Source of the DNA: CAYYED01 sp964470785
Lineage (GTDB): Bacteria; Patescibacteriota; Minisyncoccia; Minisyncoccales; PEYH01
Reading direction: 5' to 3'
Length of the DNA: 5,018 nt
NCBI GenBank assembly: GCA_964470785.1
Contig: CAYYED010000006.1
Span: 1 to 5,018 of the forward strand
Of this stretch, positions 1 to 4,398 are shown piece after piece. The notes beneath the pieces were generated by a model. The model made no database searches. It saw nothing but the letters and a program-made list of their open reading frames with translations, and was not told where the DNA came from. How positions within the stretch are numbered: the stretch's first letter is position 1; each line of letters opens with the position of its first letter. The translations under genes and the position numbers were made by a program.

Positions 1-17
1 CCAGTCCTCCCGCCGAT

Positions 18-50
18 TTGGCTTGGGAACTTCCGAAGTTCCCAAACCAA
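18..50. repeat. Palindrome with GGAACTTCC core (copy 1)
   Basis: Positions 23-33 and 35-45 are perfect 11-base inverted arms around a single central C at 34. After one mismatch (22/46) the pairing continues for four more bases (18-21 with 47-50). The central 17 bases (26-42) recur identically at 3689-3705, and as the reverse complement at 3713-3729, so this is a dispersed repeat and not a chance hairpin. All three forward frames are open from the left edge to about 79-123, so a C-terminal coding tail here cannot be excluded, but none of the three translations looks like protein. Confidence 0.8.
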
Positions 51-53
51 TGG

Positions 54-77
54 ACTTCTCGACTCCGCTCGAAGAGT
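54..77. repeat. Imperfect hairpin, probable dispersed repeat fragment
   Basis: Positions 54-62 pair with 69-77 with one mismatch and one G-T pair, around the loop CTCCGC (63-68). It follows directly on the 18-50 palindrome. The wording resembles short palindromic repeats that are common in noncoding DNA of small uncultivated bacteria. It occurs once in this window, so its repeat status is inference. Confidence 0.4.
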
Positions 78-86
78 AATCAGTAA

Positions 87-126
87 CAATCAAAAAAAAA
101 CCGGAATTTTCCGGTTTTTTTGATTG
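87..126. terminator. Bidirectional rho-independent terminator-like hairpin
   Basis: The stem is CAATC (87-91) with GATTG (122-126), seven A-T pairs (94-100 with 115-121), and CCGGAA (101-106) with TTCCGG (109-114), leaving two bases at the tip and a two-A bulge (92-93). The A-run on one side and T-run on the other allow termination in both directions: for a plus-strand gene beyond the left edge, or as a back-up stop for the leftward CFI-box gene. The GC core is short (CCGG), typical of terminators in AT-rich genomes. Confidence 0.7.
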
Positions 127-152
127 TTTTTTGTCTCAATTTTAAAGCTTGC

Positions 153-177
153 CCCCTCCTTTTTTAAGAAGGAGGGG
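153..177. repeat. Pyrimidine/purine hairpin CCCCTCCTT...AAGGAGGGG
   Basis: Nine perfect pairs (153-161 with 169-177) close a seven-base loop. One arm is all pyrimidine and the other all purine, the same style as the larger hairpin blocks at 1221-1302 and 4237-4367, so it is probably a short member or relic of that family. No T-run lies directly downstream, so it is not called a terminator. Confidence 0.6.
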
Positions 178-208
178 ACTTGTTGAGAAGCCTTGCAGGA
201 GAGCACTT

Positions 209-243
209 GTGCAGGGTCAAAACCTGCACGCGCCTCCCGCGTG
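209..243. other. Two overlapping, mutually exclusive GC-rich hairpins
   Basis: Hairpin one is GTGCAGG (209-215) with CCTGCAC (223-229), loop GTCAAAA. Hairpin two is CACGCG (227-232) with CGCGTG (238-243), loop CCTCC. They share bases 227-229, so only one can form fully at a time. They lie about 60 bases beyond the stop codon of the leftward CFI-box gene, past its likely terminator. This could be two abutting repeat fragments or part of an unrecognised RNA. No tRNA fold is evident. Confidence 0.4.
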
Positions 244-249
244 TTCAGT

Positions 250-292
250 AAAAAAAACGCCCCGCGCCGGAAACCTCCTTATTCCAACGCGG
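250..292 (-). terminator. Rho-independent terminator of the CFI-box gene
   Basis: Read on the minus strand, nine bases after the TAG at 303-301, CCGCG (292-288) pairs with CGCGG (266-262). TTGGAA and TTCCGG then continue the stem through GGAA/TTCC pairs (285-282 with 272-269), with a 2x2 internal loop. Four bases (GGCG) later comes a run of eight T (257-250). Hairpin plus T-run, placed just after the stop codon and in the correct orientation, fits an intrinsic terminator. The stem is interrupted, so strength is uncertain. Confidence 0.65.
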
Positions 293-300
293 AGTAGTGA

Positions 301-1020
301 CTACTTCTGGTAACGAGATTGAAAGGTGCGTCTTGTGAAGGGCGTTACGATAATAGCTAGGAATACCATCAATATTCCTATCGGTATTGCCAGCCAGTGG
401 CTGAGAGCAGGGGTGCGCTTTGTCGTGACAAGACGATGCATTGGCCCAACAAAGAGCGAATGATAGAGATTACAGAGCGCCTTTCGCCCCTTCATTCTTT
501 CGGCAACGGGCGGACTTACCTTGTAATAGAGCTTAACTGCCATCCGCCCCCAAGCCCTGTTTTTCAGCCAGTTGTCCCGGAATGCCCTAAGATCTTGAAG
601 GGTGGTATTTGCCAAGGCCGGCGAAGATGTTGTAGTCAGCACTGCCGTAGCGATAAAGCAATCATCCTTTTGTTGATGGTCTTCGGTAACGTGTGCCGAC
701 TTCCATTCGTCCTTGACATTTTCGGTTTCTGGAGAGGCAGTCCAGCAGTCCTGGCAAATTCCAATAGATTCTCCTTCTGGTGCCAGTTTGCCCGGAAAAA
801 GCATAATGTGTCGGCAACAAAAATACCTGCCGCAGATCTCACATTTAGCCAAGGAGAAGTTTCGGCAAGATTCCCCAAGATAGATCTTTTTTCCGCATTT
901 AGCACAGAGCTTATTATTACGAAGCCATTTTAAGCGCTGTGCCCTCCGCTCCGCCCAGTTTTTCTGTTTAGAGGTTTTTCTTATTTTTTCCACTAGTTTT
1001 CGGAGCTCTTCCGACGACAT
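301..1020 (-). CDS. Cys-rich zinc-binding protein with CFI-box C-terminal domain and C-terminal membrane helix
   Basis: A 239-residue protein of unknown function. Numbered from the ATG at 1020, it has a basic N-terminal helix (about 5-36), then a Cys cluster: C39-x2-C42, C52, C60-x2-C63, C68/C69, H71 and C89-x2-C92. This suits one or two structural zinc sites, and the spacing loosely recalls FYVE/RING-like fingers. After a polar linker comes a CFI-box-type domain: CFIATA at 121-126, LRAFRDNWL at 144-152, and LYYKVSPPVA at about 164-173. A hydrophobic helix follows (about 209-228), then a basic tail. The CFI-box domain is a recognised C-terminal module in many bacterial proteins with no assigned biochemical role. 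The gene is transcribed opposite to its neighbours, with its own promoter and terminator. Sampled stretches are about 45-55% GC against roughly 37-42% in the propeller gene, so it may have been acquired by transfer. GTG at 1029 would add three residues. The family call is firm; function is unknown. Confidence 0.85.
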   Translation of the reverse strand: MSSEELRKLVEKIRKTSKQKNWAERRAQRLKWLRNNKLCAKCGKKIYLGESCRNFSLAKCEICGRYFCCRHIMLFPGKLAPEGESIGICQDCWTASPETENVKDEWKSAHVTEDHQQKDDCFIATAVLTTTSSPALANTTLQDLRAFRDNWLKNRAWGRMAVKLYYKVSPPVAERMKGRKALCNLYHSLFVGPMHRLVTTKRTPALSHWLAIPIGILMVFLAIIVTPFTRRTFQSRYQK

Positions 1021-1032
1021 TCTTTCCACCTC
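1021..1032 (-). promoter_or_regulatory. Ribosome binding site deciding the CFI-box gene start
   Basis: On the minus strand GAGGTG (1032-1027) lies six bases before the ATG at 1020-1018, an ideal Shine-Dalgarno distance. The alternative GTG codon at 1029-1027 is part of this very motif and has only A-rich sequence before it. The ATG is therefore preferred. Confidence 0.7.
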
Positions 1033-1075
1033 GCTTTTTTAAGAAAGAGTTACAACCCCTTTCCAAGATATTCTT

Positions 1076-1103
1076 ATATTACAATTTTGCTATTAAAAGT
1101 CAA
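1076..1103 (-). promoter_or_regulatory. Sigma70-like promoter for the CFI-box gene
   Basis: Minus strand: TTGACT (1103-1098, five of six consensus -35 positions), a 16-base spacer, then TAATAT (1081-1076, four of six). TATAAG overlaps it but would give a 19-base spacer. Predicted transcription would begin near 1068, giving a leader of about 48 bases that includes the GAGGTG site. Confidence 0.55.
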
Positions 1104-1113
1104 CCCATGATAT

Positions 1114-1135
1114 AAAAAAGGGACAAAAAAGGGAC
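1114..1135. repeat. Tandem 11-mer AAAAAAGGGAC x2
   Basis: Two perfect head-to-tail copies (1114-1124, 1125-1135), followed by AGTG. They sit immediately upstream of the minus-strand promoter. Text of the form AAAAGGGACAG is often seen at the edges of REP-associated Y1 transposase elements, but there is no transposase here, so the origin is left open. Confidence 0.5.
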
Positions 1136-1145
1136 AGTGAAAAAT

Positions 1146-1166
1146 TATGGAGGCCAGCCCTCCATA
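1146..1166. repeat. Palindrome TATGGAGG-CCAGC-CCTCCATA
   Basis: Eight perfect pairs (1146-1153 with 1159-1166) around a five-base loop. It is the first of a row of palindromes that fills the stretch between the two divergent promoters, where I find no gene. No T-run follows on either strand. Confidence 0.6.
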
Positions 1167-1192
1167 CATAAGAAGAACTGGGAAAAACCTGC

Positions 1193-1213
1193 CAGAGGCC
1201 GGGCCTCTGTCAA
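1193..1213 (-). repeat. GACAGAGGCC palindromic repeat (copy 1, minus orientation)
   Basis: CAGAGGCC (1193-1200) and GGCCTCTG (1202-1209) are perfect arms around one central base. Read on the minus strand, all 21 bases are identical to 3741-3761 on the plus strand. A diverged copy with 18 of 21 matches lies at 3659-3679. Unlike the 3743-3770 copy, it lacks an adjoining T-run, so it is a repeat and not an obvious terminator. Confidence 0.8.
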
Positions 1214-1220
1214 AATATAA

Positions 1221-1302
1221 CCCCCTCCTTAATCCTCCCCCTCAAAGAGGGGGAGGAAATGAAAAAACCTTAATCTTTCCCCTTCTTTGGAGGGGGAGGA
1301 GA
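1221..1302. repeat. Polypyrimidine/polypurine hairpin block (copy 1)
   Basis: The block opens with CCCCCTCCTTAATC, then a perfect ten-pair hairpin (CCTCCCCCTC 1234-1243, loop AAA, GAGGGGGAGG 1247-1256). Next come an A-rich bridge with CCTTAATCTTTCCCC, and a second G-rich arm at 1289-1300. The same order of words recurs at 4237-4318 with only small changes, mostly in hairpin loops. Immediately downstream, 1306-1322 forms a further G5/C5 hairpin. No open frame crossing this block looks like protein. Confidence 0.85.
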
Positions 1303-1360
1303 GGTGGGGGAGGAATTCCCCCGGCTGGCGGGAAAATGGTTTTTGCGTTCTTTCACGGAT

Positions 1361-1496
1361 AGATTGCTTCGTCTCTCCCCCTCGACCCGCCTGCAACGCT
1401 GTAGCACTGCGGGCAGGCAAGCTCGGGGTCGAGGCTCGCAATGACGAAGAAGGAAGACCTCGCAATGACGCGTACAAAAACCCCTCTCAATGACGC
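1361..1496. repeat. Composite palindromic repeat (AGATTGCTTCG ... CGCAATGACG)
   Basis: The outer words are AGATTGCTTCGTC (1361-1373) and CTCGCAATGACG (1435-1446). CGCAATGACG occurs again at 1461-1470, and a variant TCAATGACGC at 1487-1496. Inside is a nested hairpin: CCTCGACCC (1380-1388) with GGGTCGAG plus G (1426-1434), enclosing GCCTGC (1389-1394) with GCAGGC (1413-1418). From memory, elements bounded by ATTGCTTCG and CGCAATGACG are widespread dispersed repeats in several bacterial phyla; a database search was not possible here. The stretch contains no gene. Confidence 0.75.
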
Positions 1497-1521
1497 AAAA
1501 AAAAACTGGGGAAAAGTCGGT

Positions 1522-1549
1522 TTGAAGAAAAAATTTTTAAAGATATAAT
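1522..1549 (+). promoter_or_regulatory. Sigma70-like promoter for the beta-propeller gene
   Basis: TTGAAG (1522-1527), a 16-base spacer, and a perfect TATAAT (1544-1549). Initiation would fall near 1556, leaving a leader of about 18 bases made only of A and T. There is no Shine-Dalgarno motif before the ATG at 1574, so initiation probably relies on an unstructured AT-rich leader. Confidence 0.7.
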
Positions 1550-1573
1550 AAAATAAATAATTAAAATAATATT

Positions 1574-3655
1574 ATGAAAGAAATGACCAACCTTGCCATA
1601 AATTTCAAAACCTGGTTTTTTGTTATTTTGGCTGTAATTTTTTTAAGCTTTTTACTGTTCATTACTCTCCCTTTTGTAACTACTCACCCTGTGACTGTTC
1701 CGCAAAACGGAGATGCCACCGTGCCGCCGATGCCGGAATTTAAAATAGAGGAGATTGAGCGTTTCACTTCTAAACAAGAGTTTGAGGCCTATTTAACCGA
1801 GGCAATGGCTTTAGCAGAAGATGATTATTACGGCCTTGGTTTTGATAGCCGTGATACTGTTATGGCAGAGCCGGATAAGCTTATGATTCCTTTAGGGCCA
1901 GCTCCCGAAATGGCAAAAGAAATGCCGGAAAGATATTCGGAAACCAATGTACAGGTAGAAGGAGTTGATGAGCCGGATATTGTCAAAACAGACGGAGTAA
2001 ATATTTATTTTTCTTCAGAATCGCCTTATTATTGGCCTATGCGCGATGCGTCTGAGCCAATGCCTATTATGGATGAAGAAATAATGATTGAGTCGCCGGA
2101 TTATATAATGCCCAAACCAAAAATTGAAAGCAAAACCAAAATAATAGAAGCGTTTCCTGCAGAGAATTTGGCCCTGATATCTAATATAGATAAAATCGGT
2201 AAACTGCTTTTGAAAGACAATATTTTGGTTATTTTTGAACAGAATAGAATTATTGGATATAATGTGGCTGACCCGAAGAGCCCTGAACAAAAATGGGAAA
2301 TAAAGATTGACAGCCAGACGCGGCTCACTGCTGCGCGGCTTTATGGGGATACTGTTTATTTAATCACTTCTAACCGCATTCAATCGCACCGGCCGTGCAT
2401 TATTGAGCCGCTGGTGATTAATGGAAATCCAATGAAAGTAGAGTGTACCAGCATTTATTACCCGAGGACGACTGTGCCGGTTGATACCACTTATAATGTT
2501 GCGGCAATAAACTTGGCAAGCGGTGAAGCAGAAAAGACCATTTCTTTTGTCGGTTCGGCAAGCAATTCGGTTATTTATGTTTCTTTGGATAATATTTATA
2601 TTTCCTATTATCAGCAAAAGCCAATTTATGAGTTTCTTATAGGTTTTTTCAAGGATGAATGCAAGGATATTTTACCGAGTTTTATTGTTGACAAATTAGA
2701 GCGCTTAGAAGGTTATGATATTGGTTCTCGGGCAAAAACGGTGGAAATTGAAACTATTATGGAGGACTGGTCTAATTCGCTTGACCCTGATGATGAATTA
2801 AGAATAGAAAATGAGCTTACCAATAGAATGCCGGAATATTATGAAAAGAATATGCGGCGCTTGGAAAGCACCGGGATTATTAAAATCGGAATATCTAATT
2901 TACAGATCAAAGCCGCAGGCAGTGTGCCGGGCTCTTTGCTTAATCAATTTGCCATGGATGAATATAACGGTAATTTAAGGGTGGCAACTACTATTGGAGA
3001 AAGAAGTTGGTTTGGCAGAGGATTTATGTCCCTAAGCCACCGGGCAGGCATATTAAGCGCCAATGATGTTTATGTTTTAGACGAAAATTTAGGGCAACTC
3101 GGCTCGATACGGGATTTGGGACTGGAAGAAAGAATTTATTCAGCCAGATTTATTCAGGATAAGGGCTATTTGGTAACTTTTAGGGAAATTGACCCTTTTT
3201 ACATATTAGACCTTTCTAACCCGCGCAACCCGGAAATGAAAGGGGAGTTGAAGATTCCGGGATATTCTTCATATTTGCATCCAATTAGTAAAAATAGGAT
3301 TTTGGGCATTGGCAGAGAAGATAGAAATGTGAAAATTTCTCTTTTTGATGTATCAGATCCTTATAATCCTCAAGAAATAGACAAGTATTTTCTCAATGAG
3401 TATTGGTCAGAGATATTGAGCAATCATCACGCGTTTTTGCTGGATACTAAATATGAGATATTCTTTTTACCCGGAAACAAAGGCGCTTATATTTTTTCTT
3501 ATGCGGGCGATAAAATCAGCTTGACCAGAACAGTTAAAGAAACCCAGGTAAAAAGAGCGCTTTATATTGATGATTATCTCTATATCGTAAGCACGCCAAG
3601 AATTGTTGTCTTAGACCAAAACAACTGGGAAACCGTTGCAGAATTGGATTTATAG
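1574..3655 (+). CDS. Membrane-anchored secreted beta-propeller protein (COG4880 / Beta_propel family)
   Basis: A 693-residue protein. Residues 14-37 form one hydrophobic segment after Lys2 and Lys12, with no lipobox Cys, which predicts a signal anchor with the rest outside the cell. The family hallmark NVQVEGVDEPDIVKTDG is at 125-141. Further family-typical stretches follow in order: PVDTTYNVAAINLASGE, a helical acidic insertion at about 355-435 (GFFKDECKDILPSF onward), GSVPGSLLNQFAMDEYNG, NDVYVLDENL, and near the C-terminus RFIQDKGYLVTFREIDPFYI, ELKIPGYSSYLHP and ISLFDVSDPYNPQE. The known family is a divergent WD40-like propeller of unknown ligand, frequent in archaea and scattered in bacteria; length is normal. 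An acidic, Pro/Met-rich stretch at about 150-185 probably forms a surface loop. The gene has its own promoter, and a terminator lies 88 bases after the stop. The ATG at 1574 retains the Lys before the membrane segment; the ATG at 1583 is an alternative. Family is clear; function is inferred only as surface binding or scaffolding. Confidence 0.92.
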   Translation: MKEMTNLAINFKTWFFVILAVIFLSFLLFITLPFVTTHPVTVPQNGDATVPPMPEFKIEEIERFTSKQEFEAYLTEAMALAEDDYYGLGFDSRDTVMAEPDKLMIPLGPAPEMAKEMPERYSETNVQVEGVDEPDIVKTDGVNIYFSSESPYYWPMRDASEPMPIMDEEIMIESPDYIMPKPKIESKTKIIEAFPAENLALISNIDKIGKLLLKDNILVIFEQNRIIGYNVADPKSPEQKWEIKIDSQTRLTAARLYGDTVYLITSNRIQSHRPCIIEPLVINGNPMKVECTSIYYPRTTVPVDTTYNVAAINLASGEAEKTISFVGSASNSVIYVSLDNIYISYYQQKPIYEFLIGFFKDECKDILPSFIVDKLERLEGYDIGSRAKTVEIETIMEDWSNSLDPDDELRIENELTNRMPEYYEKNMRRLESTGIIKIGISNLQIKAAGSVPGSLLNQFAMDEYNGNLRVATTIGERSWFGRGFMSLSHRAGILSANDVYVLDENLGQLGSIRDLGLEERIYSARFIQDKGYLVTFREIDPFYILDLSNPRNPEMKGELKIPGYSSYLHPISKNRILGIGREDRNVKISLFDVSDPYNPQEIDKYFLNEYWSEILSNHHAFLLDTKYEIFFLPGNKGAYIFSYAGDKISLTRTVKETQVKRALYIDDYLYIVSTPRIVVLDQNNWETVAELDL

Positions 3656-3658
3656 AAT

Positions 3659-3681
3659 TTGACAGAAGCCCGCCCTCTATC
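3659..3681. repeat. Decayed GACAGAGGCC palindrome (copy 2)
   Basis: Positions 3659-3679 match the 21-base word of 3741-3761 at 18 of 21 bases. The three changes each weaken the inverted symmetry, so the hairpin is largely lost. It begins three bases after the propeller stop codon and suggests an older insertion of the same element. Confidence 0.6.
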
Positions 3682-3712
3682 AATTTCCGGAACTTCCGAA
3701 GTTCCGGAAATT
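3682..3712. repeat. 31-bp near-perfect palindrome with GGAACTTCC core (copy 2)
   Basis: Fifteen perfect pairs (3682-3696 with 3698-3712) around a single central C at 3697. The inner 17 bases (3689-3705) equal those at 26-42, while the outer arms differ from copy 1. The core is therefore shared and the flanking arms vary while staying symmetric. Confidence 0.85.
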
Positions 3713-3736
3713 GGAACTTCGGAAGTTCCGGAAATT
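3713..3736. repeat. GGAACTTCC palindrome, inverted copy 3, with direct-repeat tail
   Basis: GGAACTTC (3713-3720) and GAAGTTCC (3722-3729) pair around one G, so the 17 bases are the reverse complement of copies 1 and 2. The 15-mer GAAGTTCCGGAAATT at 3722-3736 directly repeats 3698-3712 with a 24-base period. This points to a partial tandem duplication of the 3682-3712 palindrome. Confidence 0.8.
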
Positions 3737-3742
3737 ATGTTT

Positions 3743-3770
3743 GACAGAGGCCCGGCCTCTGTCTTTTTTT
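3743..3770 (+). terminator. Intrinsic terminator built from a GACAGAGGCC repeat (copy 3)
   Basis: GACAGAGGCC (3743-3752) and GGCCTCTGTC (3754-3763) are perfect ten-base arms around one C, followed at once by seven T (3764-3770). A GC-rich stem directly joined to a T-run on the plus strand, 88 bases after the propeller stop, is a textbook intrinsic terminator. It separates this gene from the metallopeptidase gene. The same word at 1193-1213 has no adjoining T-run. Confidence 0.8.
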
Positions 3771-3797
3771 GCTATTTTTGGAAATTTAGTTTAGCAT
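3769..3797 (+). promoter_or_regulatory. Weak promoter candidate for the metallopeptidase gene
   Basis: TTGCTA (3769-3774), a 17-base spacer and TAGCAT (3792-3797) each match consensus at four of six positions. Initiation would fall close to the ATG at 3805, giving a leaderless or nearly leaderless mRNA. This fits the absence of a usable Shine-Dalgarno: AAAGG at 3798-3802 is only two bases from the ATG. Low certainty. Confidence 0.3.
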
Positions 3798-3804
3798 AAA
3801 GGCA

Positions 3805-4185
3805 ATGACTAAAGAAGAGTTTGAACAATTAGTGGATGAGGGAATTGGCGAAATTCCAGAGAAAATGAGAAAAAAAATGGAAAACGTGGAGATTGTAATA
3901 GAAGAAGAGCCCTCTCCTGCACAACTACAAGAACTTAAGCTTTCTGAAAAATGTTCGCTTTTTGGTTTATACCAGGGCGTGCCTCATACTAAAAGAGGCG
4001 GTTTTTATGCCAATGTTTTGCCGGATAAAATAACCCTGTTTAGAAAAGTAATTGAGAGCCACTGTCGGACGCCGGAAGCAATTAAAGAAAGGGTAAAAAG
4101 AACAGTTTGGCATGAAATTGCCCACCATTTTGGATTTAATGAAAAAGAGGTGAGAGAGATGGAACGGAAAAGATTTAGGGATTAA
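3805..4185 (+). CDS. Small zincin-like metallopeptidase family protein (PF06262-type)
   Basis: A 126-residue soluble protein with no signal or membrane segment. The motif HEIAHHFGFNEKEV begins at 103: H103 and H107 would bind zinc, E104 would be the catalytic base, and N113/E114 lie where the third-ligand region of HExxHxxGxx(D/E) proteins falls. Upstream are FGLYQGVP (53-60), RGGFYANVLPDKITLF (64-79) and a helix with paired basic residues before the HExxH. This order and size are those of the zincin-like metallopeptidase family once called DUF1025, whose substrates are unknown. The N-terminal 45 residues are acidic and helical. The gene ends with a double stop (TAA TAA) and sits between the propeller terminator and a repeat block, so it is probably monocistronic. 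The start is the only ATG near the domain edge. No substrate can be inferred from the neighbours. Confidence 0.9.
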   Translation: MTKEEFEQLVDEGIGEIPEKMRKKMENVEIVIEEEPSPAQLQELKLSEKCSLFGLYQGVPHTKRGGFYANVLPDKITLFRKVIESHCRTPEAIKERVKRTVWHEIAHHFGFNEKEVREMERKRFRD

Positions 4186-4236
4186 TAAATATTAAAAAAA
4201 ATAATAACACTCTTTATTCAAACAGTAATTGCCCTT

Positions 4237-4318
4237 CCCCCTCCTTAATCCTCCCCCTCTTTTAGAGGGGGAGGAAATAGAAAAACCTTAATCTTTCCCC
4301 TTTTTTAGAGGGGGAGGA
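4237..4318. repeat. Polypyrimidine/polypurine hairpin block (copy 2)
   Basis: Same word order as 1221-1302. CCCCCTCCTTAATC (4237-4250) is followed by a hairpin of eleven pairs (4250-4260 with 4264-4274, loop TTT), then a bridge with AAAAACCTTAATCTTTCCCC and a second arm AGAGGGGGAGGAAA (4307-4320). The 210 bases from 4186 to 4398 contain no gene. Before the block, 4186-4236 is plain AT-rich sequence. Confidence 0.85.
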
Positions 4319-4334
4319 AATAGAAAGACCTTTA

Positions 4335-4380
4335 TCCTCCCCCCCTTCCCCGAGGGAAGGGGGAGGAAGGAGGGGGATGG
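4335..4380. repeat. Third hairpin unit with G-rich tail upstream of tgt
   Basis: TCCT (4335-4338) pairs with AGGA (4364-4367), and CCCCCTTCCC (4341-4350) pairs with GGGAAGGGGG (4354-4363). The loop is CGA and two C are bulged. The stem continues into AGGAGGGGGATGGG. Four G-runs of three or more (4354, 4359, 4372, 4378) lie 19-45 bases before the tgt start. The AAGGAGGGGG at 4367-4376 looks like a Shine-Dalgarno but is 22 bases from the ATG, too far for a normal one. Confidence 0.7.
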
Positions 4381-4398
4381 GTTTTCGCTTTATTTCAT

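Noticed and set aside
1..86. C-terminal end of a plus-strand gene
   Set aside because: All three plus frames are open from the edge, but the sequence is mostly palindromic repeat and none of the translations is recognisable. It cannot be decided without the sequence to the left.
190..245. tRNA or other classical RNA gene
   Set aside because: A GGGTCAAAACC-like loop recalls a T-arm, but no acceptor stem, anticodon arm or CCA-compatible fold can be built around it.
636..905. Minus-strand open frame of 89 codons in another frame
   Set aside because: It is nested in the CFI-box gene and is a frame shadow.
397..933. Plus-strand open frame of 178 codons
   Set aside because: It lies entirely opposite the CFI-box gene, whose protein has clear family motifs; the plus-strand translation has no recognisable features.
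1147..1493. Three short open frames (1147-1362 plus, 1229-1477 minus, 1287-1493 plus)
   Set aside because: They are made of repeat sequence (Pro/Arg/Gly-rich translations of hairpin blocks), overlap each other, and lack start signals.
1221..1496. CRISPR array
   Set aside because: Repeats are palindromic, unequal in length and irregularly spaced, with no uniform spacers and no cas genes.
2015..2617. Three minus-strand open frames inside the propeller gene
   Set aside because: The plus-strand protein matches COG4880 across this whole stretch; the antisense translations are low-complexity shadows.
3805..4185. Toxin-antitoxin partner (HExxH proteins can be antitoxin-linked)
   Set aside because: There is no small partner gene beside it and the sequence is that of a stand-alone zincin-like metallopeptidase.
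1574..4185. Operon of propeller and metallopeptidase
   Set aside because: A strong intrinsic terminator (3743-3770) and 149 bases of repeats separate the genes.
4377..4379. ATG close behind AAGGAGGGGG as the tgt start
   Set aside because: It is out of frame with tgt (22 bases from 4399) and too close to the G-run to use it as a ribosome site.
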